Source: Neostapfia colusana (Eukaryota; Streptophyta; Magnoliopsida; Poales; Poaceae). Taken from it: DNA of 64,000 bases. The DNA is taken from the NCBI GenBank assembly GCA_030760725.1, contig JASWHV010000001.1, positions 24,549,928 through 24,613,927 on the forward strand, read 5' to 3'. Below, in pieces: positions 25,963-37,398 of this stretch. How positions within the stretch are numbered: position 1 is the stretch's first letter; every line of letters begins with the position of its first letter. The notes under the pieces are model-generated. The model saw only the letters and a list, made by a program, of their open reading frames with translations, was not told where the DNA came from and did not search any database. The position numbers and the translations under genes are program-made.

Positions 25963-28900
25963 TTACCGGATATGCGACGTGAGAAAGTCGGGGTAGTTAG
26001 TGCGAAGGAATTCTTCGCTCTCCCATGTCGCTTCATCCATGGAGTGATTACTCCATAGAACCTTGTAGAACCACAACGTACGGTTGCGTGTGGTTCGGGC
26101 CTTTTCATCAATAATCTGCACCGGTTCCTCCCGATAGGTGAGATCCGGTTGCAGTTCTTCAATGTCTTCCAGCTGAACGGTAGTTGATAGCTTGAGACAC
26201 TTCCTCAGCTGGGAAATATGAAAGACGTCGTGCACACCGGAAAGTGCTTCTGGTAATTTCAACCGGTATGCCACTGATCCGCATCTTTCGGTAATCTGGA
26301 ATGGACCGATGAATCGGGTTGCCAACTTTCCTCTCACCCCAAATCTGTTTACGCCCTTCATTGGAGATACCCGTAGATATACGTGCTCTCCAACTTTGAA
26401 TTGTAATGGCCGCCTTCTCCGGTCCGCATACTGTTTCTGTCGGGATTGAGCGGCTTTTAGGTTCGCTTGAATCAGTCGAACCTTTTCTTCCGCGTTGTTG
26501 ACAAGGTCAATCCCGAAGGTAACCCTTTCGCCAGACTCACACCAGTTCAATGGTGTGCGGCATTTTCTTCCGTATAGCGCCTCGTAGGGCGCCATCTTGA
26601 TGCTGGCTTGGTACCCATTGTTGTACGAGAACTCGGCTAACGGCAAGTGATCATCCCAATTCTTGCCGTGGTCGATAGCGCAAGCTCGTAGCATGTCTTC
26701 TAGAATCTGATTTACCCGCTCGGTTTGTCCATCCGTCTGCGGGTGGTAGGCTGAACTACGGATCAGCTTCGTCCCCAAGGCAGCGTGCAGCTGCTCCCAA
26801 AAACGGGACACAAATAAGGTGCCCCGATCCGATATGATAGTACGGGGTACGCCGTACAAGCATAGGATCTATGAGATGTACAGTTCAGCGTACTTCTTGG
26901 CATTGTAGTTGGTGTTGACCGGGATGAAATGGGCAACTTTGGTGAGCCGATCGACGATCACCCACACCGAATCATGTTTCTGTAAGGTGGTGGGTAATCC
27001 GACGACGAAATCCATGCTCACGTCCTCCCACTTCCAGGCAGGAATGCCCAGTGGTTGCAGCAGTCCCGGTTTCCGCATATGATCTGCCTTCACCCTTCGA
27101 CATGTATCACACTCGGACACGTATTTTGCAACCTCGCGCTTCATCCGTGTCCACCAAAACTTTCTTCTGAGTTCTTGATACATCATGTTACTGCCGGGGT
27201 GAATAGAGAACTTTGATAAGTGAGCCTCATCAAAGATCTTCTTCCGTAGTTCCGGGTTTCGGGGTACGACAATCCGGTCCTTGAACCATAGGACGCCGTC
27301 TCCGTCCTTCCGGAAACATTTCAACTCCCCACTGTCTACACGTCTCCGCAAATGTGACATGCCCTTGTCATTCTTCTGGGCTGTCGCTATCTCTTCACGG
27401 ATGGTGGGGATTAAAGCTAGGTTGTAGAGAGCTCCGTGTGGAATCACATGTAGTGGTGGTTCGCTCTCTTCCAACGGTGTGATGGTCAGATTGTTGACGT
27501 GTGACTTGCGGCTCAGCGCATCTGCCACAACGTTTGCCTTGCCCGGATGATAATGGATCTCTATCTCGTAATCCTTTATCAGTTCTAACCATCTTCGTTG
27601 CCTCATGTTCAGCTCCTTCTGAGTGAATATGTACTTGAGGCTTTTGTGGTCGGTATATAAATGTACGAGGTTACCGAGTAGGTAGTGCCTCCACATCTTT
27701 AGTGCAAGTACCACGGCAGCGAGCTCCAAGTCGTGAGTTGGATAATTTTGCTCATGTTTTCTAAGCTGCCGTGATCCATACACGACCACTCTTCGGTCTT
27801 GCATCAGCACACACCCGAGCCCAATGCCGGATGCATCGCAGTACACATCGAACGGTTTTGTTGTGTCTGGCTGCGCCAAAACCGGTGCTGATGTCAGGTG
27901 CTTGACTAAAGCCTTGAATGCTACTTCACATGCTGGACTCCAAACATATTTGGTAGCCTTCTTCAGCAGCTCTGTCATTGGCTTGGCAATCTTCGAGAAG
28001 TTCGGAATGAACCTCTGATAATATCCCGCGAGTCCGAGGAAACTCCGTACCTCGTGAACAGTTCTCGGGGATTTCCAATTCAGCACTTGAGTGATCTTGC
28101 TCGGGTCCACAGCGATACCCTCCGCTGAGATGATATTCCCGAGGAAAGGCACTTGCGATATCCAAAACTCGCATTTGCTGAATTTTGCGTATAACTTATG
28201 GTCCCGCAGCCGTTGCAAGACTATACGCAGATGTTTCTTGTGATCTTCCTCCGACTTGGAATATACCAGGATGTCGTCGATGAAGACCACGACAAACTTG
28301 TCCAGCTCCGGCATGAATACCGAGTTCATTAAGTACATGAAGTGAGCTGGAGCATTGGTGAGGCCGAAGGACATGACCAGGTACTCATAAAGTCCGTACC
28401 TCATCGAGAAAGCCGTCTTCGGAATGTCCTCAGCCCTTATCTTAATCTGATGGTACCCGGATCTTAAACCCATCTTGGAAAAGATCTTTGCTTCGACCAA
28501 CTGATCAAACAACATGTCGATCCGTGGCAACGGGTACTTGTTCTTGATGGTTACGGCATTTAATGGACGGTAGTCCATGCAAAGCCGCAACGTCTCATCC
28601 TTCTTCTTGACAAATAATGCCGAACAGCCCCATGGCGAGGAGCTCGGCCTAATAAAACCCTTCTCCAGAAGGTCCGTGAGCTGAGTCTTCAGTTCAGCCA
28701 ACTCCTTGGGCGCCATCTTGTACGGCCTTCGGGATATTGGCATGGTTCCCGGTGCAAGCTCAATCTTGAACTCCACCTCTCTATCGGGCGGCATCCCCGG
28801 CAAATCATCCGGGAATACGTCAGGGAAATCTCGGACCACTGGAATATCTTCCAATCTGATAGTTGTGGACTGATAGACACTTGAAAGTTTTATTTCTGGA

Positions 28901-30519
28901 CTGTCCAGAAATAATGAGTGAGAACCGTGCACCTCTGAGTTTAAGTGCACGACTCGAAGGACGGTGTCTAAAACAGCGCCGTGGCGGGTTAACCACAACA
29001 TCCCTAGGATGACATCGACCTTCTGTCCCTCTAAGATAATGAGAGACGTGGGGTACACTCTACCCGCTAAGCATAATGGTGCTTTGGAGACCATTACGCT
29101 TGCTGAAATCTTCCCCCCTGGTGAACAAATTAAATATGGACTATCGGTGGGTAGTATTGGCAAACTGTGTTTAGCAATGAAAGCTTGGCTAATAAAATTA
29201 TGCGTGGCGCCTGAATCAAACAGTACTATAGCGGGATGCTGGTGGAGTTGGAACATACCCGCAAGGATTGGCTCGCCCTCCGGCACGTCCTCAATGGCAA
29301 GTTGGTGGACAGTGCCGGGCCTAGGGTTTGCCCGCGGCGCATTAGTAGGGTTCCGGGGTTGATTCCTCCCCGGAAACTGTGGTGCCACTCCGCCGCCTTG
29401 CCTCTCCGGGCAACTGCTTGCGAAGTGTCCTTGACGACCACACTTGTAACATGTGGCCGCTGCTGGTGGAGTACTCGGTGGACGAAAGCCCGGCATGCGT
29501 TGCTGGGGTGCAAACGCACGCGGCATCGCCCGCTGCTGCTGTTGTTGTTGCGGTGGTACTGGCAGTGCCGGCCTGAATGCCGGTGAAGAGTACGGCCGAC
29601 TGCGGAACGGCATCGACCGCTGTGGTGGTTGCCAGCGTGGACCTGATGGTGGGCGATTCACCATCCGAAACTTCTGGGAAGGACCGCCTCCTTCTCCACT
29701 GCTCTGCGGCGCGCTTCGCTTTCTCTCTGCCGCAGCTAACTCCTTGCCGGAGTCCTCCTGAACAATCGCAGCATCAATGATGTCGTTGAGGCTGCCGCGA
29801 TTGAACATCGCCAACTTGTCCTTCAGGAGCGGGTTAAGCCCCTGGTAAAAATGGTCTCGCCACTTCTCTTCTGTATCCGTGTGATACGACGTGTAGAGCG
29901 CGAGATCGTTGAACGCTCTGGAGTATTCCAGCGCGTTCCGGCTCCCTTGCTGCAGGTGCAAGAACTCCTGCATCTTCCTCTTCATTAGACCTGGCGGTAT
30001 ATGATAGGCCCTGAAGGCCGTCCGGAACTCCGCCCAGGTCATCACTCGGTCGGTGGGCTGTGAAGCACAGAAGTTGGCCCACCACGCGCTCGCGGATCCT
30101 TGGAGCTGCTGGACCGCGAACTGAGTCTTGCGCTGCTCGCTGATTTGGAGCAGCCCGAACTTCATTTCTATGGCGCGGAGCCAGTTGTCCGCGTCAAGTG
30201 GTTCATCCGCCCTTGAGAATACCGGGGGATGAGTTGCCAGGAAGTCGGAGTAGGAGCTCTGTTGACGCTCCTCACGGTCCTGACGTCTCTCGGGGCGAGA
30301 CGTGTTTGCAATAAAAGTTTGCAGCAGCTCCATGTGCTGCTGATGTGAACCCGCCATTGCCGCGACAATGTCGGCCAGTGTAACCGTTGGCAGTGGCGGT
30401 GGCGGTGTTTGCTGTTGCTGTTGCTGCTGCTGTCCCGAGGAGTCCTCGGGAGGTGGTTGGGAGGTCTCTCCCCCTTGACTGGTACCCCCAACGTCCGGGT
30501 TGGCACGAGTACGCGTCAT
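25963..30519 (-). pseudogene. gag-pol: Family B gag-pol of I2, inactivated
   Basis: Starts at 30519 (MTRTRANPDVGG) and runs open through Gag, PR, RT, RNase H and the first half of IN to a TAG at 26869-26871. The remainder (IN end and chromodomain) continues in frame to 25963. The RT catalytic Asp of motif A is Gly (KMGLRSGY, codon 28468-28470), so RT should be dead even without the stop. Both defects, plus CMDYRPLN and AFSMRYGL, are identical in I1 and absent in I3. The C-run frameshift of I1 is not present here. I2 thus predates, or escaped, that one event. Confidence 0.95.
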
Positions 30520-30792
30520 TCTGAAATTCAAAACAGCAGCGATTAGCACATGTCTTACTTAAAATTTCCATAAGCAACAGTAGGTATTGAAGTGACACAT
30601 GATTAATTTGCACAACATTCACATATATTGATAAAGCATAAACTTTATACAAGATACATTATTCTCGGATCTCCGAGAAGTCGTGCTCATGTCGTCACTA
30701 CCTATACATACGCTACTGTTTACACGACATGTCACCGATTACAAAAGTTGGGTTACGCTACCCTGGCTGCCCTACTTGGCAACCGTAACCCC

Positions 30793-31737
30793 TTACTCGG
30801 AGTAGAACTCGACCTCCTGGCGGTCGTTCTCCTCCGGTACCTCTGCTGGTGGCTCTGGGTCTACCACCTCTTCTCCCATCCCGGGTTCTCCCATTGCCGG
30901 AAGACCCAAGACTACCGGTACGCCTAACACCGGGGGCACGAGGTCCTGCAAAGCATGCACCTCGTCCATAGCTTGGTTGTAGTCCTCTTCCCAGCCTTGT
31001 CCTTCCTCAATAGTGTCGTCCCGCTCTTGAGCAAGGTCCTCATTCTGCTGGGTTAGGGTCTGCACCAGCTCTTGTAACGCCGCGATGTCAACACGGCTCT
31101 TCTTCCTTGCCTTCTTCAGACGACGCAACTGATTGTGTTGTTCATTCAGTCGCTTGATGGTCGGAAGGAGCACATTGCGGAGTGCGCTGTGAGCACTCTC
31201 GAAATGATCTCCACGGCTTGTGCTCTCCTTGAGCTTTGTGGCGAGATGCTCCGTATGAACAGCTTGGCTGTCCATCACGGCGTTTCCCGCCCTCATCTGG
31301 AGGCTGAGATTTGCCTCCGCGGGGTTGTACCTTGGGCAACTAGGGTCCGTTGCCTCCAGTTACCTCTCTTCCCACACATGCTGAGCTCGTCCCTCTACCG
31401 GAACGAGTGCGTATGGAGTGCCCTCCGTAGCCTGCACGTGTAGTTGGCAGAAACGTGACATAGTGTCACGGGCTGCCACTTGCCACATCCCTTCCGGTTG
31501 TCTTCCTCTCACCGTGACGGTGAATGGCACCCAACCGGGTGGCGTAGGTCCTGCAGGAACCTCGACATGGATCGTCCACGCCTTGTTCCCCCCTTCGCCA
31601 TCTTCTTTGGCGAAGTACTGCGGCATCTGATTGTACCCGAAATATTGGAGCATTTGCCACAATGCTTCCGGGTAGCCGCTACGGTCAGAACAGTGGGAAA
31701 CTACCCACCCGTTCTCCAACTGTTTATCTGCTGCCAT
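30793..31737 (-). pseudogene. Extra ORF upstream of gag in I2, split by a stop
   Basis: Same as in I1: TAA at 31360-31362 in place of Tyr126, giving 125-aa and 167-aa pieces. One further difference is DDTIEEG in place of DDAIEEG in the coiled coil. The acceptor-like TTTTTACAG precedes the ATG. Confidence 0.8.
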
Positions 31738-33211
31738 CTGTAAAAATATATTTGAGAAATATCAAATATTTATTTAAACAGTAGACCATTGAGTTATAAC
31801 ATAAGACATGTCATTGAACCCATAAAACTTGGAAACATAGTTCAAATTTTAAACAAATTTCACTGCTGATATGCTGTTCCGATGACAGCCCTGACCAGTT
31901 TCCATTTCAACCTGATTTAGGCCATGTTAAAAGCAAAACTAATTCTGGAGCTCAACATCAAAGTTGAAGCTAACTTCAATAGATTTCCAGCCAGTATTTT
32001 CTTGGCCTAAGATCCGTCCTGGTTCAAAGGTTATGAGATGTCAAAGTTAACAGAATTTCTGGAAACAATTGGACAGCACCTCCCTGCCTTAGGTACTGAT
32101 TTGATCCAAGAATCCCAGTTACTTCTGTTCCTAATCTGACAAAACTTTCTGTTACAAATTTGTAACCCATCTCATAAGCTTTCCAGAACTACCTCATTTT
32201 CTATTTTTGGATTTTTATGCAGGAAGTTATGCTTATTTTACAGAGAGTCTTTATTCTGTCCTGTTTTCTGGACAGTTTCAACTTTACTGCATTTTTCGAG
32301 TGGTTAAGGGATGAAACACCTCTGGAACTCAACAGAAAAGTTGTAAAGCTCTTCCAAAGATTTCCAGAAATGTATCATACGACCCCAACCTCGAAACAAC
32401 TCAACCTCTAACCTCTGATTAACTCCAGCCTTCATTCAGCTGAAAACAGAGTGCCCTGTCCTTAACAACCTATAAGTTGAAAATTTGTTAACTTTGAATA
32501 TCCTGTTCAAGGGAAGGAGTTACATCAAGTTTTACTACTTTGGATCAAAACCTTCCAGTTTTTGCAATGAAGTTGTTTATTTTGTTAGGTGTGACGTCGA
32601 TGCGTCACCAGATTATGTCGGTACTACGCCCTCACAAAGGAAAAACCTATACCGGACTTAGCCAGCTTCGTTATTTCAGTGGCACTAAACGTCACTCGCA
32701 CACGGATGCTACACGTCTACCGTTTCGTTGTCAGGCTACCTGCAGAAACTCAAACAATCATCAGACTCGGCTGCACACCGAGCCCGGAATCCATACAGTT
32801 GGTACACCCGGCCGTCATCACTCGCCCGGATGTTCTCAAGCCAACCACGCCTTGAGTTACGTGTTCACGTTTCAGACCACGTGACGGGGTCTCCCATGTT
32901 GCACCACGCATGCCAGGGACAGACGTTGCTCGAATACCCCAAACGACATGAAGAGTCGTAGAGGATACTAAAGCGGGTCGGGTTACCTGCCACCCGTGGG
33001 GCTCCACCCTTCAGCTTGTGCGCACTGGTGGACAGCGCTTACGTGTACCCCCCAAGACATAAACGTCCCGAGATACACGATTTTCTGACATAACAAATAG
33101 GTTAATATGCCACTTTCTATAGGCTAATAACATCCTTATACGGGCTACTAACTCGTTCCTCACTGGATTTTTGAAAAAGATGACCTTTGTACTGTGTTAA
33201 ACCTCAAGCGA
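31738..33211 (-). other. 5' leader of I2; no gene seen
   Basis: Near-identical to the I1 leader, but with one rather than two copies of the acagagagtct repeat near 32239. Nothing else is recognisable. Confidence 0.65.
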
Positions 33212-33223
33212 GCTCTGATACCA
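33212..33223 (-). other. PBS of I2 (initiator tRNA-Met type)
   Basis: TGGTATCAGAGC on the minus strand, three bases from LTR B3 at 33227. Confidence 0.9.
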
Positions 33224-33766
33224 CACTGACACAACCCCATTGGTCTTGTCGAGCCAGGATCATGCTGAGGGGTGCTGTGTTGCACAGCACCGTATAACAC
33301 ACGTCAAAGGTACAAAGCGGAAGCGAAATTTTATTACATAAACAAGTTATGAACATGTTTACATCAAAATAAGTTCAGTCTACACTCGCGGGCGTAGACT
33401 AAGCATCAAGTGCACGTTCAGCCCTTGAACGTGCCCTTGCTAGCACACACGCACACTAACTCTGCGGCGTGCACGACTCCCACTCGACGGGGTTCCCCTC
33501 CTGGGGTTCCGTCTCCTCTTCGGGAGTCCCTTCCTCATAGAACCCTGCAAAAGCTTCAAACACAAGCAGTGAGCACGAAGGCTCAGCAAGTCTGACCCGT
33601 CTCACCTAAACATGGAACTTCTACATGAGGGTAATGGGTTACATGAGGTAAAATCATTTGCAAGGACTCGCCTAATTAGTAGAACCTTACTTTCAAGTTT
33701 TAGCAGCAGGTTGTGGAGAACCTTACGCTAAGGCACATGAGAGGGCCGCAATCAAACAAGAAACGC

Positions 33767-33894
33767 ATTTCTCTCATGTACTTTGCCCAAAGTTGAAATG
33801 AACTTTAGTTAGCTCTAAACTACAGCATATATTTCTCTCATGTACTTTGCCCAAAGTTGAAAAGAACTTTAGTTAGCTCTAAGCTACAGCATAT
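33767..33894 (-). repeat. 64-bp direct duplication in LTR B3, site of the LTR switch
   Basis: Two adjacent 64-bp units start at 33767 and 33831 (each beginning atttctctcatgtac). The first carries type 1 variants (gaaatgaac, ctaaactac) and the second type 2 variants (gaaaagaac, ctaagctac). B4 has the same duplication with type 2 variants in both; B1 and B2 have one unit. Confidence 0.85.
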
Positions 33895-36564
33895 CATTAA
33901 CAATCAATGTCCATCTTTCAATCAGCAACATTTTAACATGTAACTAGCCTGTTCATTCTACGTCACGGTACAGTGAACAAGTGGTACTCACTGACCGCGA
34001 GGGACGGCGATTATAATCGATTTACACCTGCAGGGTTACCCGAACAACCCGTCACGTACGCCCGTACTCGATGTTGCCTACAACAACCATCACGGACGCC
34101 GTACGCGACTACCTTTCACCCGTTAGCCAAATATTGAACCGGTCCCATCGTCCCGAGCAAGAGGTCTCTGCACGCGCATCTCCGTGCCGCCAGCCGATTT
34201 ACACCTCGAGCTCTCAACCTACCCTCTGAACGACGGGCAATGCCTCAATACCCAGCTACCCGAGTTACATCAGTTTCCCGGTTCCCATATAGCCGGTAGG
34301 TCTTCGGTACTGTTCTAGCTTGTTCAACAGGCCCGCACACGGCTCGGTCCTCAATCGACACAAGCGGAGCTACAGCACACAGGCCCCAAAGTCCTGCTGC
34401 CCTTACTCCCCGCTTGGTCTCATTTTCTTGCCATGTGTATCATGTGCTATCTCTACCCGAGCAATGTGCCTCTAGCCTATTCTCGCGAGTAGTTCCAACT
34501 ACTCGACTTGTACCGAATCCTACTCTACCCTAGCGATGCAGTGGCTAATGGGGTTTGCAATCCTAAACCCAACCCAGGGTTTTCTTGGCTATGCAGTGGG
34601 GTTTCCAAACAAGACTCTAATGCACAGAATAAAGGAAACAAGTATGTGCTCAAAACAATAAAAATTTGTAAAAAGGTTAATGCAAACCGGGGCTTGCCTT
34701 GCTGCTCTTGGTCGTAGGCTAGCTGTTCCTCCGGAGTAACGAAGTCTAGGACTTCGGGTTCCTCCTCGACCTTAGCGACTACATGATGAGAGCAATATGT
34801 ATCAATTTAAATGCATTTGTATTAGCTTTGAAGTTGTGAAGTCTACACCCTTTGCTAGATAGACCTAATGACTGTGAAACTTTTACTGTGGCTTGGTTAC
34901 AACCTAAACAAAGACTTGGTCAAGTTTTAGTTGCAGCAAAGCTCATTTGAGCCCTCCACAAATAATTATGTCCTTGACCTTAATTGGAACTCTTAGGGTG
35001 TTCTAAGAATTTTCATGAAACAAACTATGACTTTCTGAAAACTAGATTTTCAGAGGGTTCTAATGGATTTGGTCTCACTTAATTTGGAAGTCTCTAACTA
35101 AAGATATGAGCTAAACAATTTCAGAGAAAATTCTGAAAATGTTTCTGAACATTTTCTATTTTCTCTGGAACAGTTCACTAATCACACCATTAGGTGGATT
35201 AAATGAGCTCAAATGGATCTGAAATTTTTATGGTAGTTCTAGGATATTTTGGTGAACATCTCAGCAAAATTTAAGGATTTTCCTCCAAAGGATTCTCCAG
35301 TTAAAATTCCTAACATTTTAAATTTTGAGGAATTAATTCTGGAGAAATAAGGAATTTCATGAAGTGAAACTTGATTTTCTGGAAAGTACTCAGAGAGCTG
35401 AATCCAGCAAAATTTGGTTCACTCAATTTGGAGCTTTCTAGCCAAAGTTATGAGGATTTGAAGTTTGAAGGAAATCTGAAAATCGGGGAAAAGTTTAAAC
35501 TCGCGCGTGGGCCCAGGGGACACGCGTCGCATGCCGAAGCGACGGCACACCGCGGCCCTCAATGATTTTACACGCCAGCACACCCGATCCCGGCCGCAAC
35601 CGGATCCCGATTCAAAATATCGGCCGCTGACAGCTGGGGTCCACCCCCTTCTTCAACCTCGCGACACCCGCGCCCCGCCGCCGAGGGACCTCGCCGGAGA
35701 GCTCGCCGCCGGCTGCTGTACAGCTCCAAATTTCTTGATTCTGGCCGCCCCTGCCTACTTTTACTTGGGGAACCGGATTCTAGGGTCAGCTGCTCATGAC
35801 AACGGCCGGAGCATGGTCGGCGACGAGCCGCCATATCGGAATGACTTCGGCCATGTCGGCTGACTCTCCTAGTATCTCAGCTACTTGGGAAATCAGTCGG
35901 GGAGCATCAGTGGACCTCAGAGAAGGTCGACATGAGCTCGAGGCAGCTCGGGGAAGGCCCGAAATAGGTCCTCACCGTGCGCCCGATACCCCCCGTTCGT
36001 TCCGCCATTAGTAGACCTTAAATTACGCCGGGCACAGAGGTTCTCCGGCCCAGAGTTGTGAAGGCAACTTGTGCGTTACCGTGTCTAGCTCGTGTGAGAG
36101 CGGCCTGAGGCCCTCTAATCCTTTCTAGAGCATGAATTAAACAGAATCGTACCCGAAGGTCGTTCTGCACACAGAAAGGGGAAAAGTGGAAATTCGCCGC
36201 CGGTGAGCAACCACTCGGGCTGTGGCTCGGGGATGAGCAGCACCGGTCACCCGCGCGTCCAAGGGTGCCTTGGCTCGGGCGTGACAACGCCCAGGTGGGG
36301 CTGTCCACGAGAGCCCGAGGTGCGGCGGTTTCCAGTTCCGATTTTGATCTTTCGGCACAGCCGATATCACTCGGTTTCAATCGACTTCTAGCAATAGGGA
36401 GGATGGAGGAAGGTCTCTAGTACCTTGCTGGGACCCTGGAGTGGAGGGAGGGAGCTGTGATCGGCTTGATCAAGCGGGAGCTCGAGCGGCGGTGAAGGCA
36501 GTGGAAAAACGGCCGAGTATGCCGGCAGCTCGGGGAATGAGTGATCGGAGCACGCCGGGGAGGG

Positions 36565-36573
36565 AATAAATAG
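36565..36573 (-). promoter_or_regulatory. TATA-like box of LTR B3
   Basis: The minus strand reads CTATTTATT followed by CCCTCC, a common grass TATA context. The predicted leader downstream contains no ATG down to an AAG/GTACTAG donor-like site near 36420. In B1 and B2 this box is CTACTTATC. Confidence 0.5.
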
Positions 36574-37329
36574 CCCGGCGGCTGGTCTCCGGCTTGGGGC
36601 GCGCAGCAGGAGCTGGCGCCGGCTGCCCCCCTTCGGTGGCGCGCGCACACAGCAGCCGGGAACCGACTGAACTGTGTTTCAGTCGGTTTGTATTGAGGCA
36701 GAGGCTGACATGTGGGTCCCACCCCTCCTTTTAACCTCTGAAATTTACTCCTAACAGCTGTGGTAAACAGTGAACCCTATACTACCCTTGGCAATTCAAA
36801 TTATTCACCCATGAGCCATTTGAATCGATCAAAGTTCAAATGAGGTTTGGTTTGAATGAATTTCAGCACAAGTTCAGTTTGAAATTCAAATAAAGTTTGA
36901 ATTTCTCCCCCTTAGCTCATGTCAAGATCAACTCCAAATGGAGTGAAAATTGGTGTGGGAGCTCACAAAAATGTGCTGAGTGAGAATATGCCTTCCACTT
37001 TTAAATTCAGTGGGTGAAAACAGTTTGAATTTGAATATGGTTTCAAACTGCCCTCCTCCTATCTATACCCAAAATGACCTTAAAAAGGTTTTGAATTTGG
37101 GTGAAACTTGGCATGGACATCCTTAGCAAAGTGTAGGAGTTTTCATATGCCCAGCCCATCTATATCACATGTGGGAAATCCCACTTTTGCAATGTGTGAG
37201 TTTGTTCTCTAATGAGCATGTTGATAATTGTTACTTGCTCTTCATTTGTGTTCATCATTCTTCCTCAAATGAGGTGTGTGGTGTGGTGATGAACACTGCA
37301 AATGAGTGTCAAAAACTGAGGCCCTTACA

Positions 37330-37340
37330 TTCCTCCCCCC
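37330..37340 (-). other. Polypurine tract of I3
   Basis: The minus strand reads GGGGGGAGGAA next to LTR B3, after the GGGACGAGATTC block. Confidence 0.85.
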
Positions 37341-37398
37341 TTAAAAGAATCTCGTCCCGAGATTATAAGGTGAAAATGAGAGAGAGGACGGTGGAAAA

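Larger units (their letters stand above)
33227..37329 (-). repeat. LTR B3 (chimeric; 5' LTR of I2 and 3' LTR of I3)
   Basis: 4103 bp. From 33227 to about 33820 its variants match type 1 LTR B2 (gtgctgtgttgc, gaacgtgccc, aaaagcttcaaac, ctaaggcacatgagagggcc). From about 33830 onward it matches type 2 LTR B4 (catatcattaac, ctagcgatgcagtgg and the type 2 GC-rich block). The switch lies in a 64-bp direct duplication. This is the product expected from crossover between a type 1 and a type 2 LTR. The TATA-like sequence is at 36565-36573. Confidence 0.92.
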
